Below, in pieces: positions 1 through 6,740 of a stretch of DNA of 24,347 bases; position 1 is the first letter of the stretch, and each line of letters begins with the position of its first letter. The stretch is from Myxococcales bacterium. Lineage in GTDB: Bacteria > Myxococcota > Polyangia > HGW-17 > SLPX01. The translations under genes and the position numbers were made by a program. The DNA lies in the NCBI GenBank assembly GCA_007131745.1, contig SLPX01000391.1:1-24347 (forward strand), in the 5' to 3' direction. The notes beneath the pieces are model-generated. The model made no database searches. It saw only the letters and a list, made by a program, of their open reading frames with translations, and had not been told where the DNA came from.

Positions 1-15
1 ATAGATGCTTGTTTC

Positions 16-1329
16 TCATTGTTCTGCACTTCCTTTCTCCGGGGTTCCAAGCCGCGCCCAGATCGCGGGGTTTGCTGGGCAACCGGTCATGCACGAGACA
101 AGCCCGGGACATTCTTCGCAGGGTTCGGGCTCGGTTACCGATTCCCGCAGATGTTTGAATGCTTCGTGCTTCCATATCTCCCCGAAGGGTTGAGTCAAGA
201 TGTTGCCCACCGAATCCGGGGGGCCATGAGGTGGAATCACCGAACCGTCCGGTTCGACTCGAATGGATGCTTCACCCGCGGCCCTTGGTCCCCGGCGGAC
301 CTGAACCTCCAAAGGTTCGGACGGGTCGCGTTCCACCGGTGGAGCGAAGACGAGGTTGATGTGCAAACGATCGCACAATTCCTCGGCCGTGACCAATGCT
401 TGTCGGAGGGCCCCGGCTTTCACGCCGCCTGATGGTTCGATTTCTTCTTCTTCAGCGATCGCAAACATGGTGACCGCGTTTACACCGTGTTCCTGCAAGG
501 ATTCGAGAGTGGCCTCGATTCTTTCGATGCTTCCGGACACGACCGGCACGACCGCGACCGGACAAAGCTCGAGTTCCCTGCATTTCAGAAAAACCTTTTT
601 TGCGGATTCGTGATCTCCCTCTCCGAAAAGCGAATCATGATGCGCCCCGTCCGCGCCGGCCCAGTAAATGTCTCCATGGTCGAGACCGGCTTGCGCAAGT
701 TGATCCAGGAGATTGTTTTCGAGAAAGGCTGATCCGGTAGCGCGAACGCCTGCTATCAAGCCGTGGTCTTCCGCGCGTTCGACGCTTTCGACGATCCTTT
801 TACCGTCCGCTCCCGGAAGATGGATCAAGACCACCTGCGGCGCCGCGACCTCCCAGAGCTTGTCTATCCGGGCGCGGGGATCGCCCGTTCCGTCCATGGA
901 TAGTTCCGCGGACAAGGGCGCTGCAAGCGCACGCTTTCTTGCCGTGGCCCCGGTGTCGTCGAGGTTGAAAAGAGGATACTTGCTTCCGGGAAAGGCCATG
1001 TCCTCGATTGTGCGCTTCACCTCATCGATATCCTTGTCCACGACCGTTGATTCGACATTGGTAAACAGTTTCGCAATCCGTTTTCTTATGGCATTTTCGG
1101 ATGTGTTTTCGAGGAGACCTTCGGAAATCACCACACCGGTCGGCGAGAGCCGACAGACCGCGGCCGCGTTGGCTATCAAAATGCCTGAGCCGTCGGTATC
1201 TACGCGAAGATGGTACCTCACCTGTGTATCCTTTACTTCCCGCTCGTAATGGCGAAGCCCCGGCCGCGGCAATTGCGGGGCGGATGCAATTTTGGGCATG
1301 AAGGCCTTCTTGATTTGCTCGATAAGCAT
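16..1329 (-). CDS. Degenerate (pseudo) radical SAM/SPASM protein with PqqD-like N-terminus
   Basis: A 437-residue protein clearly homologous to the radical SAM protein encoded just upstream. Residues about 24-112 match that protein's PqqD-like domain: YHLRVDTDGSGILIANAA here corresponds to LHLRVENNGTGTLFADVS there, and both continue with LSP. Where the partner has CxxxCxxC this protein has LSAELSMDGTGDPRARID, with no cysteine, and the GGEP motif is also gone. The C-terminus keeps a partial SPASM end with C404, C407, C413 and C417, but the earlier SPASM cysteines are lost. It therefore probably cannot cleave SAM and may act as a scaffold or substrate-binding partner (inference). The start is the ATG at 1329, with AAGGA seven bases upstream and a 20-base gap after the preceding stop. 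The frame is open further upstream, but that extension lies over the partner's 3' end. Similar pseudo-radical-SAM/SPASM partners are known, for example in GeoRSP-type systems; assignment to that family is not certain. Confidence 0.85.
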   Translation of the reverse strand: MLIEQIKKAFMPKIASAPQLPRPGLRHYEREVKDTQVRYHLRVDTDGSGILIANAAAVCRLSPTGVVISEGLLENTSENAIRKRIAKLFTNVESTVVDKDIDEVKRTIEDMAFPGSKYPLFNLDDTGATARKRALAAPLSAELSMDGTGDPRARIDKLWEVAAPQVVLIHLPGADGKRIVESVERAEDHGLIAGVRATGSAFLENNLLDQLAQAGLDHGDIYWAGADGAHHDSLFGEGDHESAKKVFLKCRELELCPVAVVPVVSGSIERIEATLESLQEHGVNAVTMFAIAEEEEIEPSGGVKAGALRQALVTAEELCDRLHINLVFAPPVERDPSEPLEVQVRRGPRAAGEASIRVEPDGSVIPPHGPPDSVGNILTQPFGEIWKHEAFKHLRESVTEPEPCEECPGLVSCMTGCPANPAIWARLGTPEKGSAEQ

Positions 1330-1336
1330 TTTCTCT

Positions 1337-1341
1337 TCCTT
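1337..1341 (-). promoter_or_regulatory. Ribosome binding site deciding the pseudo-rSAM start
   Basis: Read on the minus strand, AAGGA lies seven bases before the ATG at 1329. It falls in the 20-base gap after the upstream stop at 1349-1351. This favours the 437-residue product over the longer open frame that would begin at 1590 inside the neighbouring gene. Confidence 0.7.
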
Positions 1342-1348
1342 GTAAAAT

Positions 1349-2809
1349 TTACAGACAGCTTGTTTGCCCGTTGCACCCTTTGCATCGAGCTTCATTTTCC
1401 AGCCGGCAGCCGCCTCCACAGACGGATAGATCCGGGCAATCCAAACATTTCTCCGGCATAGACCCTGCGACTGGGTTTGTTTCGCGATCCCTGAAGCTTT
1501 GAAAGAGGTTGCTTTCCCAGATGGATTGCCACGAGTCTCCAAGAATGTTTCCCGCGGCCGAATAATAGCTTTGACAAGGCAAAACATCACCGTTCGGCTC
1601 GATGCAAATCGAGTACTCGGCCGCGTTGCACCGCTTGGCTCCGATATCCAGTTCCATTGGTGAAAGCTCGCAGTACCGGCTCACCGTGTACCAGAGAAAA
1701 CGCATGGATAGCTCCGCTGCAACCTCCCGTATCTGCACCAGCAAAGCTGCGAGAAAATCGTTCGGCAGAACGTCGGAGCTTTCTTTACCGCCGCCTGCGT
1801 GAATCAAGGCGTTCATCGCGAAGGTTCGAAGACCCAAGGAGTGAAGAAACCTCACCGTCTTTTCGGCTTCCATAGCGTTTGTTCGAGTTAAGGTGGTGTT
1901 GGTAATCACGTGAAGGCTGTGTCGACACTCGAGGGCTGCCTTCAACCCCGCGACGGTTTCATGGAACGCGGGCGTTCCCGCCATCTTGTCGTGTACCGTT
2001 GCGTTGTATGAGTGAAGCGTCACCTGCACGTGGTCCAGCCCGGATTCGACCAGCTCCCGCAAAAAAGCCGGGTTGCTCAAGCGCCGCGCGTTCGTATTGA
2101 TGCCGCAGATAAGGCCTCGGGAGTGAGCGTGGGAGATGATTTCGGTAAGTCCGTTGTGCAGGGTCGGTTCACCCCCTGTGAAGATGAGATGTGGAACTCC
2201 GATATCGGCCAGCCGGTCCACGGTCGATTTCCATTCGTCCGTGCTCATGGTTTCAATAGCTGAGCGGCCGGGTTCGTTGTAGCAGTGAGGACAAGCGTTG
2301 TTGCACGCGTAGGTCAAGGCCAGGTCCGCCTTGTAGGGAGCGTTGGCACGGATGGAAAACAGTGGTTTCCGTTCGAATGTCGGGGAATAGTCGATTGAAC
2401 AGGTGCGACAAGTGTTTTTCGGATCGGACAATTTATCGACCAACCCCGCCATCCGCCGGTAGTGGATCGTCAATTCGAGCCGGTTTACGCCTCTGTACTT
2501 TAGTAATAGCCGATTGATAGCGGATCGTTCGTCGAAATGGTTCAGCGCGAGCCACACCATTTCAACCGCGCTTGGCGAAAGAGAGACTGCGTCCGACACA
2601 TCCGCGAACAAAGTGCCTGTACCATTGTTCTCGACTCTCAGGTGAAGCCGGGTGATTCCTCCATTTCGCTCGATCGTATACGCATGAAGGCCGGGAGTGA
2701 TAAAATCCTTCTTGTCGGAACGCCGGCCGAACCGCAAAAAATTGGAGACGGCTCGGGCCTCGGCCGCGAAAGCGGAGGCAACGCGGGTCTTCAGGGAAAG
2801 CTCTTTCAT
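1349..2809 (-). CDS. Radical SAM/SPASM protein with N-terminal PqqD-like domain
   Basis: A 486-residue enzyme. Residues about 40-125 resemble PqqD/RRE domains, which bind precursor peptides in RiPP maturation. The radical SAM core follows, with the 4Fe-4S motif at C169, C173 and C176 (CNNACPHC) and GGEP at 212-215, which in this superfamily contacts SAM. The C-terminal SPASM region carries an upstream CxxxxxxxxC stretch and then C455, C458, C464 and C468 (CLDCPDLSVCGGGC), expected to hold auxiliary Fe-S clusters. Further cysteines lie at 134 and 137 (CRTC) and at 476, 479 and 485 at the extreme C-terminus. Family knowledge predicts radical-based modification of a peptide or protein; the substrate is unknown. 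It is followed 20 bases later by a degenerate paralogue, and 46 bases upstream ends a small membrane zinc-ribbon gene, so the three probably form an operon. The start is ATG with a GGGAG-type site about 10 bases before it. Confidence 0.92.
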   Translation of the reverse strand: MKELSLKTRVASAFAAEARAVSNFLRFGRRSDKKDFITPGLHAYTIERNGGITRLHLRVENNGTGTLFADVSDAVSLSPSAVEMVWLALNHFDERSAINRLLLKYRGVNRLELTIHYRRMAGLVDKLSDPKNTCRTCSIDYSPTFERKPLFSIRANAPYKADLALTYACNNACPHCYNEPGRSAIETMSTDEWKSTVDRLADIGVPHLIFTGGEPTLHNGLTEIISHAHSRGLICGINTNARRLSNPAFLRELVESGLDHVQVTLHSYNATVHDKMAGTPAFHETVAGLKAALECRHSLHVITNTTLTRTNAMEAEKTVRFLHSLGLRTFAMNALIHAGGGKESSDVLPNDFLAALLVQIREVAAELSMRFLWYTVSRYCELSPMELDIGAKRCNAAEYSICIEPNGDVLPCQSYYSAAGNILGDSWQSIWESNLFQSFRDRETNPVAGSMPEKCLDCPDLSVCGGGCRLENEARCKGCNGQTSCL

Positions 2810-2855
2810 TGATCCATCTCCCCAGGCGGTCGATGAAAGAGGGTCGATCCGAACT

Positions 2856-3197
2856 CTACCACTTGACCGCCTCTTCGACCTGGTACGATGAACTACAGTA
2901 CGGGCAGGAAACGAAAATCGCTCCTGCCTGAACCTTCACGGATTCATCGGAAAGCTTTCCCCCGCATTGCCTGCACTGCATCTGCTTTAATGAGACGTCC
3001 CCGGTGAGATGGATCTGCTGAAAGATGTTGCGTTGCTCGACCTTCGGTTTCATTCGCGACAACGCTACAATGGTTATCGCCGCAGCGAGCAATACAACAC
3101 CCACCACGATGCGCATCACCTGTCCTTGATGCCCCACAATGAAGATAAAGCCGAACAGCCCCAGTAAACCGGAAATAACGAAGGCCACAGCCTTCAT
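2856..3197 (-). CDS. Small two-helix membrane protein with zinc ribbon
   Basis: A 113-residue protein that I do not recognise as a named family. Two hydrophobic segments (about 4-22 and 28-47) are joined by a short polar turn, placing a soluble C-terminal tail on the inner membrane. The tail has two CxxC knuckles, C75/C78 (CRQCGG) and C98/C101 (CPYC), separated by 19 residues, the pattern of a zinc ribbon. The sequence before it (basic, SRMKPK) suggests the tail is cytoplasmic by the positive-inside rule. A strong GGAGG six bases before the ATG supports the start. It ends 46 bases before the radical SAM gene and is likely the first gene of that operon. It could recruit the radical SAM pair to the membrane, but that is speculation. 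Confidence 0.8.
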   Translation of the reverse strand: MKAVAFVISGLLGLFGFIFIVGHQGQVMRIVVGVVLLAAAITIVALSRMKPKVEQRNIFQQIHLTGDVSLKQMQCRQCGGKLSDESVKVQAGAIFVSCPYCSSSYQVEEAVKW

Positions 3198-3203
3198 GCC
3201 AAA

Positions 3204-3208
3204 CCTCC
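3204..3208 (-). promoter_or_regulatory. Strong Shine-Dalgarno of the membrane zinc-ribbon gene
   Basis: The minus strand reads GGAGG, six bases before the ATG at 3197, in the stretch AAAGGAGGTTTGGCATG. It fixes the start of this short gene. Confidence 0.75.
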
Positions 3209-3215
3209 TTTGCTT

Positions 3216-3243
3216 TTATCCCACAGGCTATGTCCGCGGATAA
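3216..3243. repeat. Inverted repeat flanking a predicted -10 box
   Basis: The arms TTATCC (3216-3221) and GGATAA (3238-3243) are separated by 16 bases and bracket the predicted -10 element of the radical SAM operon promoter. The spacing would suit a dimeric repressor. The arms are only six bases long, so chance occurrence is possible. Confidence 0.25.
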
Positions 3244-3253
3244 GGGGTTTCAA
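3225..3253 (-). promoter_or_regulatory. Possible sigma70 promoter for the radical SAM operon
   Basis: On the minus strand TTGAAA (3253-3248) is followed after 17 bases by TAGCCT (3230-3225). The -35 box is good (5 of 6) but the -10 box is weak (3 of 6). It lies in the 75-base gap downstream of the ATPase stop and 28 bases before the first gene of the operon, where a promoter is expected. Confidence 0.3.
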
Positions 3254-3272
3254 GGAAAAAGTCGATTCGGTA

Positions 3273-4571
3273 TCAGATCATCCCGGCATTCAGTACGGTA
3301 ACTGTGCGGCTCAATGGCATTGTCTGGGGACACAAGCAAATTACAAAACCGTGACCGATTTTTTTATCAATGTTCGTCAATGCGGAAAAATGCCGGATCC
3401 AGCTCTTTCGGGGGGTCGCTCCGAGTTTGACCTCGATGGGATGTAAAACGCCGTCTCGCTCGATGATTAGATCGATCTCGCGATCGTCTCGATCTCGGTA
3501 GTAGAAGAAGAGCGGCTGCTTCAGGTTGTTGACATATCGCTTGAGCAGCTCCACGTAGACGTAGTTTTCAAAAAGAGCCCCGTTCATAGCGCCTGCAGCC
3601 AAGGTTTCCGGCGATGACCATTGAGTAAGATAAGAGCACAGACCTGTGTCGAGGAAATAGAGCTTGGGCGACTTTACCGCGCGTTTCGTGCGATTATCGT
3701 GATATGCATCCACCAGCTTGACCTGGTAGCTCATCTCCAGGATGGACAAGTATTTCTTTGCAGTCGGGACACTGATATCCGCGTCTCGAGCCATCTTGGA
3801 CAAGTTGACCATTTGTGCTGTGCGTGCCGCGCAGACACGAAGGAATTTGAAGAAAGTAGCCTGGTCACCGACCTGAGCCAGTTCACGCACATCCCGTTCC
3901 ATGTAGGTCTGGATGTAGGAACGATAAAAAACATCTCTTTCCTTGACCTCCCCGGTGCACAAAACAGGAAAAAAACCTTTCCATATATCTTCAAACACAT
4001 CTTTCAGCGTGAGCGCTTCATCTAAACCAGTGGACATGTCCGTTTCGTCGGAAGCTTTCCGCCTGGAACCAACGGGTGAACCTATGAATGGAACTCCATC
4101 CGATACCTCTATTGTTTCCCGTGGATAATCCAGGCCGTACTTTTCACGACGAGTAAAAGCGAACAGGTTGATGATCGCTACACGCCCGGCCATGCTTTCG
4201 TTTACTCCTTGCATAACATGTAAAGGTTGTGAACCGGTCATCCATACGAGGTTTTTTTCCCGACTTTCATCCACAAGCATCTTCAAATACGGCAGCAGCT
4301 CAGGCGCGTATTGAATCTCATCGATCAAAACCGGGGCCTCAAAACGTTGCAGAAACAGCGCAGGGTCTTCCCGGGCCAGTGAACGCAGCGCAAAATCATC
4401 CAGTGTGACGTATCTCCGCTCCGGTCTACATAGATGCCTGAGCAGGGTTGTCTTGCCTACCTGTCTCGGACCGGTTACCAGCAGGGCGGGAAACTGCTCT
4501 GAAATTTCAAGGAGACGCTGTTCTATCCATCGAGGTACGTATTTCATGGCAACACCCACAAAAACCGGCAA
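3273..4571 (-). CDS. ATPase of the AAA_14/DUF4143 family (first copy)
   Basis: A 432-residue ATPase of the COG1373 type. Numbering from the TTG start, Walker A is GPRQVGKTT (34-42), Walker B is VLIDEIQ (81-87), a sensor-like TGSQ lies at 112-115, and an AGR follows at 128-130. The C-terminal DUF4143 half has a winged-helix-like segment and a nuclease-like core with E, D and EVK (REIDLII, then HPIEVK), resembling the PD-(D/E)xK fold. The cellular role of this family is not established. Start choice: a TTG at 4571 has AGAGGA eight bases before it, whereas the ATG at 4547 has no good ribosome site but gives a more typical N-terminus (MKYVPRW). A predicted promoter would put the transcript start very near the TTG site, so ATG 4547 remains possible. 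The gene is divergent from the AgmX-like gene. Confidence 0.9.
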   Translation of the reverse strand: MPVFVGVAMKYVPRWIEQRLLEISEQFPALLVTGPRQVGKTTLLRHLCRPERRYVTLDDFALRSLAREDPALFLQRFEAPVLIDEIQYAPELLPYLKMLVDESREKNLVWMTGSQPLHVMQGVNESMAGRVAIINLFAFTRREKYGLDYPRETIEVSDGVPFIGSPVGSRRKASDETDMSTGLDEALTLKDVFEDIWKGFFPVLCTGEVKERDVFYRSYIQTYMERDVRELAQVGDQATFFKFLRVCAARTAQMVNLSKMARDADISVPTAKKYLSILEMSYQVKLVDAYHDNRTKRAVKSPKLYFLDTGLCSYLTQWSSPETLAAGAMNGALFENYVYVELLKRYVNNLKQPLFFYYRDRDDREIDLIIERDGVLHPIEVKLGATPRKSWIRHFSALTNIDKKIGHGFVICLCPQTMPLSRTVTVLNAGMI

Positions 4572-4579
4572 ATTTAAAA

Positions 4580-4585
4580 TCCTCT
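4580..4585 (-). promoter_or_regulatory. Ribosome binding site for a TTG start
   Basis: The minus strand carries AGAGGA eight bases before the TTG at 4571. It supports the longer form of the ATPase, although the predicted promoter just upstream would leave almost no leader. Confidence 0.4.
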
Positions 4586-4588
4586 TTT

Positions 4589-4617
4589 AGAATAGTGGGA
4601 TGTTTTCGTGCGGTCAA
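4589..4617 (-). promoter_or_regulatory. Possible sigma70 promoter for the first DUF4143 ATPase
   Basis: The minus strand reads TTGACC (4617-4612), a 17-base spacer, then TATTCT (4594-4589). Five and four positions match consensus. A transcript would begin near 4582, which conflicts with use of the AGAGGA site for a TTG start and would favour the ATG at 4547. Confidence 0.4.
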
Positions 4618-4651
4618 GTTTGGAGTCAATAACGCGGCCGACATGGTTTTG

Positions 4652-4688
4652 CGGAAGAATTTATTTGGAAGCAGATAATAAATTTCCG
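4652..4688. repeat. Imperfect inverted repeat, 12-base arms
   Basis: The left arm is CGGAA, a two-base GA bulge, then ATTTATT. The right arm is AATAAAT then TTCCG. All 12 arm bases pair, around an 11-base loop. It is followed on the plus strand by GAACTTTTT. It could be an operator for the divergent genes or a terminator-like hairpin. There is no plus-strand gene immediately upstream, which argues against a plain terminator. Confidence 0.5.
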
Positions 4689-4779
4689 GAACTTTTTCAT
4701 TTCAGGCATGTCTGTATCCTTGTTCCGCAAGCGCGACTCAGTTTGAAACATATTGAGGGTCGCTGTCTTTCGGCGCTGT

Positions 4780-4807
4780 TTGTCACCAAATAAGGTTGTT
4801 TGATTAT
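4780..4807 (+). promoter_or_regulatory. Possible sigma70 promoter for the AgmX-like gene
   Basis: TTGTCA (4780-4785), a 16-base spacer, then GATTAT (4802-4807). The expected start near 4814 gives a leader of about 80 bases. The match is moderate. Confidence 0.3.
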
Positions 4808-4894
4808 CAAAAAAAGGGCGGATGTGTGGGTCGTCCATGCACATGAAGGGATCCGTGTGGATTCAACGGAAGCACTGTGTGAAAGGAGTTCGTC

Positions 4895-6658
4895 ATGAGA
4901 GAAAAACCACGAAATCGCGATATCTCAAAAAAGTTTTCGCTCGACTCTGCGTCTGATAGCAGTGTGGAAGGGAGCGAAGAAAAGATCCTGGAGGTGCGGA
5001 CGTACTGTTTCGGAGAATCCCGAAGCGTTCGCCACATGTCTTACCTTGAATCGGGGCAGACTTCGAGAGCCACTATGGCCCTCTTGGCTCTCGGAGGTCT
5101 GCTCGTTTTTACGGCTGCGATTGTTTTTGGTGTAGAAGCAGCGCGAATAAAAAGAATGAACAATCACCGTGATGAAGTAGCATCATTCCTGAAATCACGC
5201 GGCCTTTCAGAGCGATTCGTTCCAAGGGTGGAGGGGCGCAATTCGGTGGGAATTCTTTCTCTGGCCGCGTCGGTGATGGGAATGACCATATTGGTTTTTG
5301 GATCTGCCCGGTTAAGGGAAGAAAAAAAGAGTCCTCATTTCACCGTGGGCTGCAATCCAGCGTCTGATTTGCCCGTGGATTCCGAGTGGCTGCCGGAAAA
5401 ACAATATCGCTTTCCTTTGATCCGACGCTCTAAAAACGGTTATGAATTTGTCTTTACCCCGCACATGAAGGGGAGCGTCCGCCTTTCAGGAGAAGAAAAA
5501 ATTTCACTCGACCGATTGAGAGAGAGCGGAAAGGCATTGAATTCCCCCGATTACATCGGAGCCTTTTTCATGCAATTAAATGGCGACGAGGCGGGCCGGA
5601 TAGTAATGGGGGAGACTGCCGTGGAGTTCGATTTTGTAGCTCCAGGTCCTGCGATTGTTAAAAAGAGGAGCAAAGGAAATTCGGCTTTTTTATACTATCT
5701 CTTGTCGCTCGCCGGACACGGTTTGTTGCTTTTTCTCCTGCTTTCCCTTCCCGATGACAGCGCGTCCATGGTTACAGGTGAACCGAGTGTCGAGGGCCGA
5801 TACAAGCGACTCGCTGTTGCCAGGCTCCAGGACGCTATGCGGGAAAAGGAGCGCGAGCTTGAAGAACCTGTGCAGGAGCGGAAAGAGAATTTGGAATCTG
5901 AAGATAGCGAAAAGACTCGAGAAAAATCTCGTGATCGGGGAGATCGGCGGCTCAGGCCGAGCCGTTCATCAAACAGCGATGGGCCGGGTGTTTCAACGGG
6001 AACCGGGTCATCGCGAAATGCGGGAATCACCGGAGTCCTGGGAAGAATGTCGGGTCAGGCGCTTGCATCGGTATTCGGGCGGGACACCGCGGTGAGTTCG
6101 GATGCCGAAAATGCACTGTCTCAACTCGTGGGGTTGGATCACGGCGACCGCGGATTCCACGGCCTGGTTCCGGATGGAGGTCGCTCAGGAAACCCGGCTG
6201 GGATCGGGGGAATCAACCTGGGTACATGGGGTACGGACATAGGAGACGGAGGAGGGGGAGATGGGCGCTTCGGCCCTTCCGGTCCGGCGGGAGGATACCG
6301 GATCGCAAAACACAAAACGAGCGAACCCGAGGTATCGACGAGAGGAACGGCGAGGCTCGTGGGAGAAATGGATGAGAACCTTGTCCGCCGGGTAATCAGG
6401 CGGCGCATCGCCGAAATCCGTTACTGCTATGTAGCGCACGGCCTGACTCGAAACGAGCGCCTTGAAGGCAGGGTCTCGGTCAGGTTCTTGATTGATGGGA
6501 ACGGACGGGTCGCGTCCGCCGGTATTATGGACACGGGGTTGAACGTCCCCGCGGTGGAGAACTGCATACTCGCTACGATCCGTCGCTGGAGTTTTCCCAG
6601 GCCGCCTGCGGGAATAGTTCAAGTCATTTATCCATTTCATTTCCGCCCGGGAAGCTGA
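4895..6658 (+). CDS. AgmX/PglI-type membrane protein with TonB-like C-terminal domain
   Basis: A 587-residue protein. Three hydrophobic segments lie at about 61-80, 117-137 and 265-285. Between the second and third is a soluble beta-rich domain (about 148-250) like that seen ahead of the membrane anchor in AgmX/GltG-type proteins. After the third comes a charged stretch (310-350, rich in E, K and R), then a low-complexity Gly/Ser linker (about 360-470, including DGGGGDG). The C-terminal domain (about 490-585) has the AgmX/PglI signature: RRRIAEIRYCY, then RVSVRFLIDGNGRV, then IRRWSFPRP. This resembles TonB C-termini and suggests a periplasm-spanning protein reaching the outer membrane, probably energised by a TolQR/ExbBD-like motor (family-based inference). 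No motor genes lie nearby. The ATG is preceded by AAAGGAG at good spacing. Confidence 0.85.
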   Translation: MREKPRNRDISKKFSLDSASDSSVEGSEEKILEVRTYCFGESRSVRHMSYLESGQTSRATMALLALGGLLVFTAAIVFGVEAARIKRMNNHRDEVASFLKSRGLSERFVPRVEGRNSVGILSLAASVMGMTILVFGSARLREEKKSPHFTVGCNPASDLPVDSEWLPEKQYRFPLIRRSKNGYEFVFTPHMKGSVRLSGEEKISLDRLRESGKALNSPDYIGAFFMQLNGDEAGRIVMGETAVEFDFVAPGPAIVKKRSKGNSAFLYYLLSLAGHGLLLFLLLSLPDDSASMVTGEPSVEGRYKRLAVARLQDAMREKERELEEPVQERKENLESEDSEKTREKSRDRGDRRLRPSRSSNSDGPGVSTGTGSSRNAGITGVLGRMSGQALASVFGRDTAVSSDAENALSQLVGLDHGDRGFHGLVPDGGRSGNPAGIGGINLGTWGTDIGDGGGGDGRFGPSGPAGGYRIAKHKTSEPEVSTRGTARLVGEMDENLVRRVIRRRIAEIRYCYVAHGLTRNERLEGRVSVRFLIDGNGRVASAGIMDTGLNVPAVENCILATIRRWSFPRPPAGIVQVIYPFHFRPGS

Positions 6659-6740
6659 TTGCAACCTTTGTAATTGTCGTCCCAGAGCCGCATCCATACA
6701 TAACGCAACCACACCCCTTCCGCACCAAATAAGTCCGGCC

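Larger units (their letters stand above)
4572..4894. other. Divergent intergenic region between ATPase and AgmX-like gene
   Basis: This stretch of 323 bases holds no convincing gene. Short open frames on either strand lack recognisable features. It contains predicted promoters in both directions and an imperfect inverted repeat at 4652-4688. It is AT-rich around 4650-4710. Confidence 0.6.

Noticed and set aside
1330..1590. N-terminal extension of 87 codons on the pseudo-radical SAM gene
   Set aside because: It lies in a different frame over the 3' end of the active radical SAM gene, has no family resemblance, and a good ribosome site points to the ATG at 1329.
4626..4844. Small minus-strand open frame of 72 codons in the ATPase/AgmX-like gap
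   Set aside because: No ribosome site, no motif, and it overlaps the predicted promoter and inverted repeat; considered as an antitoxin and dropped for lack of support.
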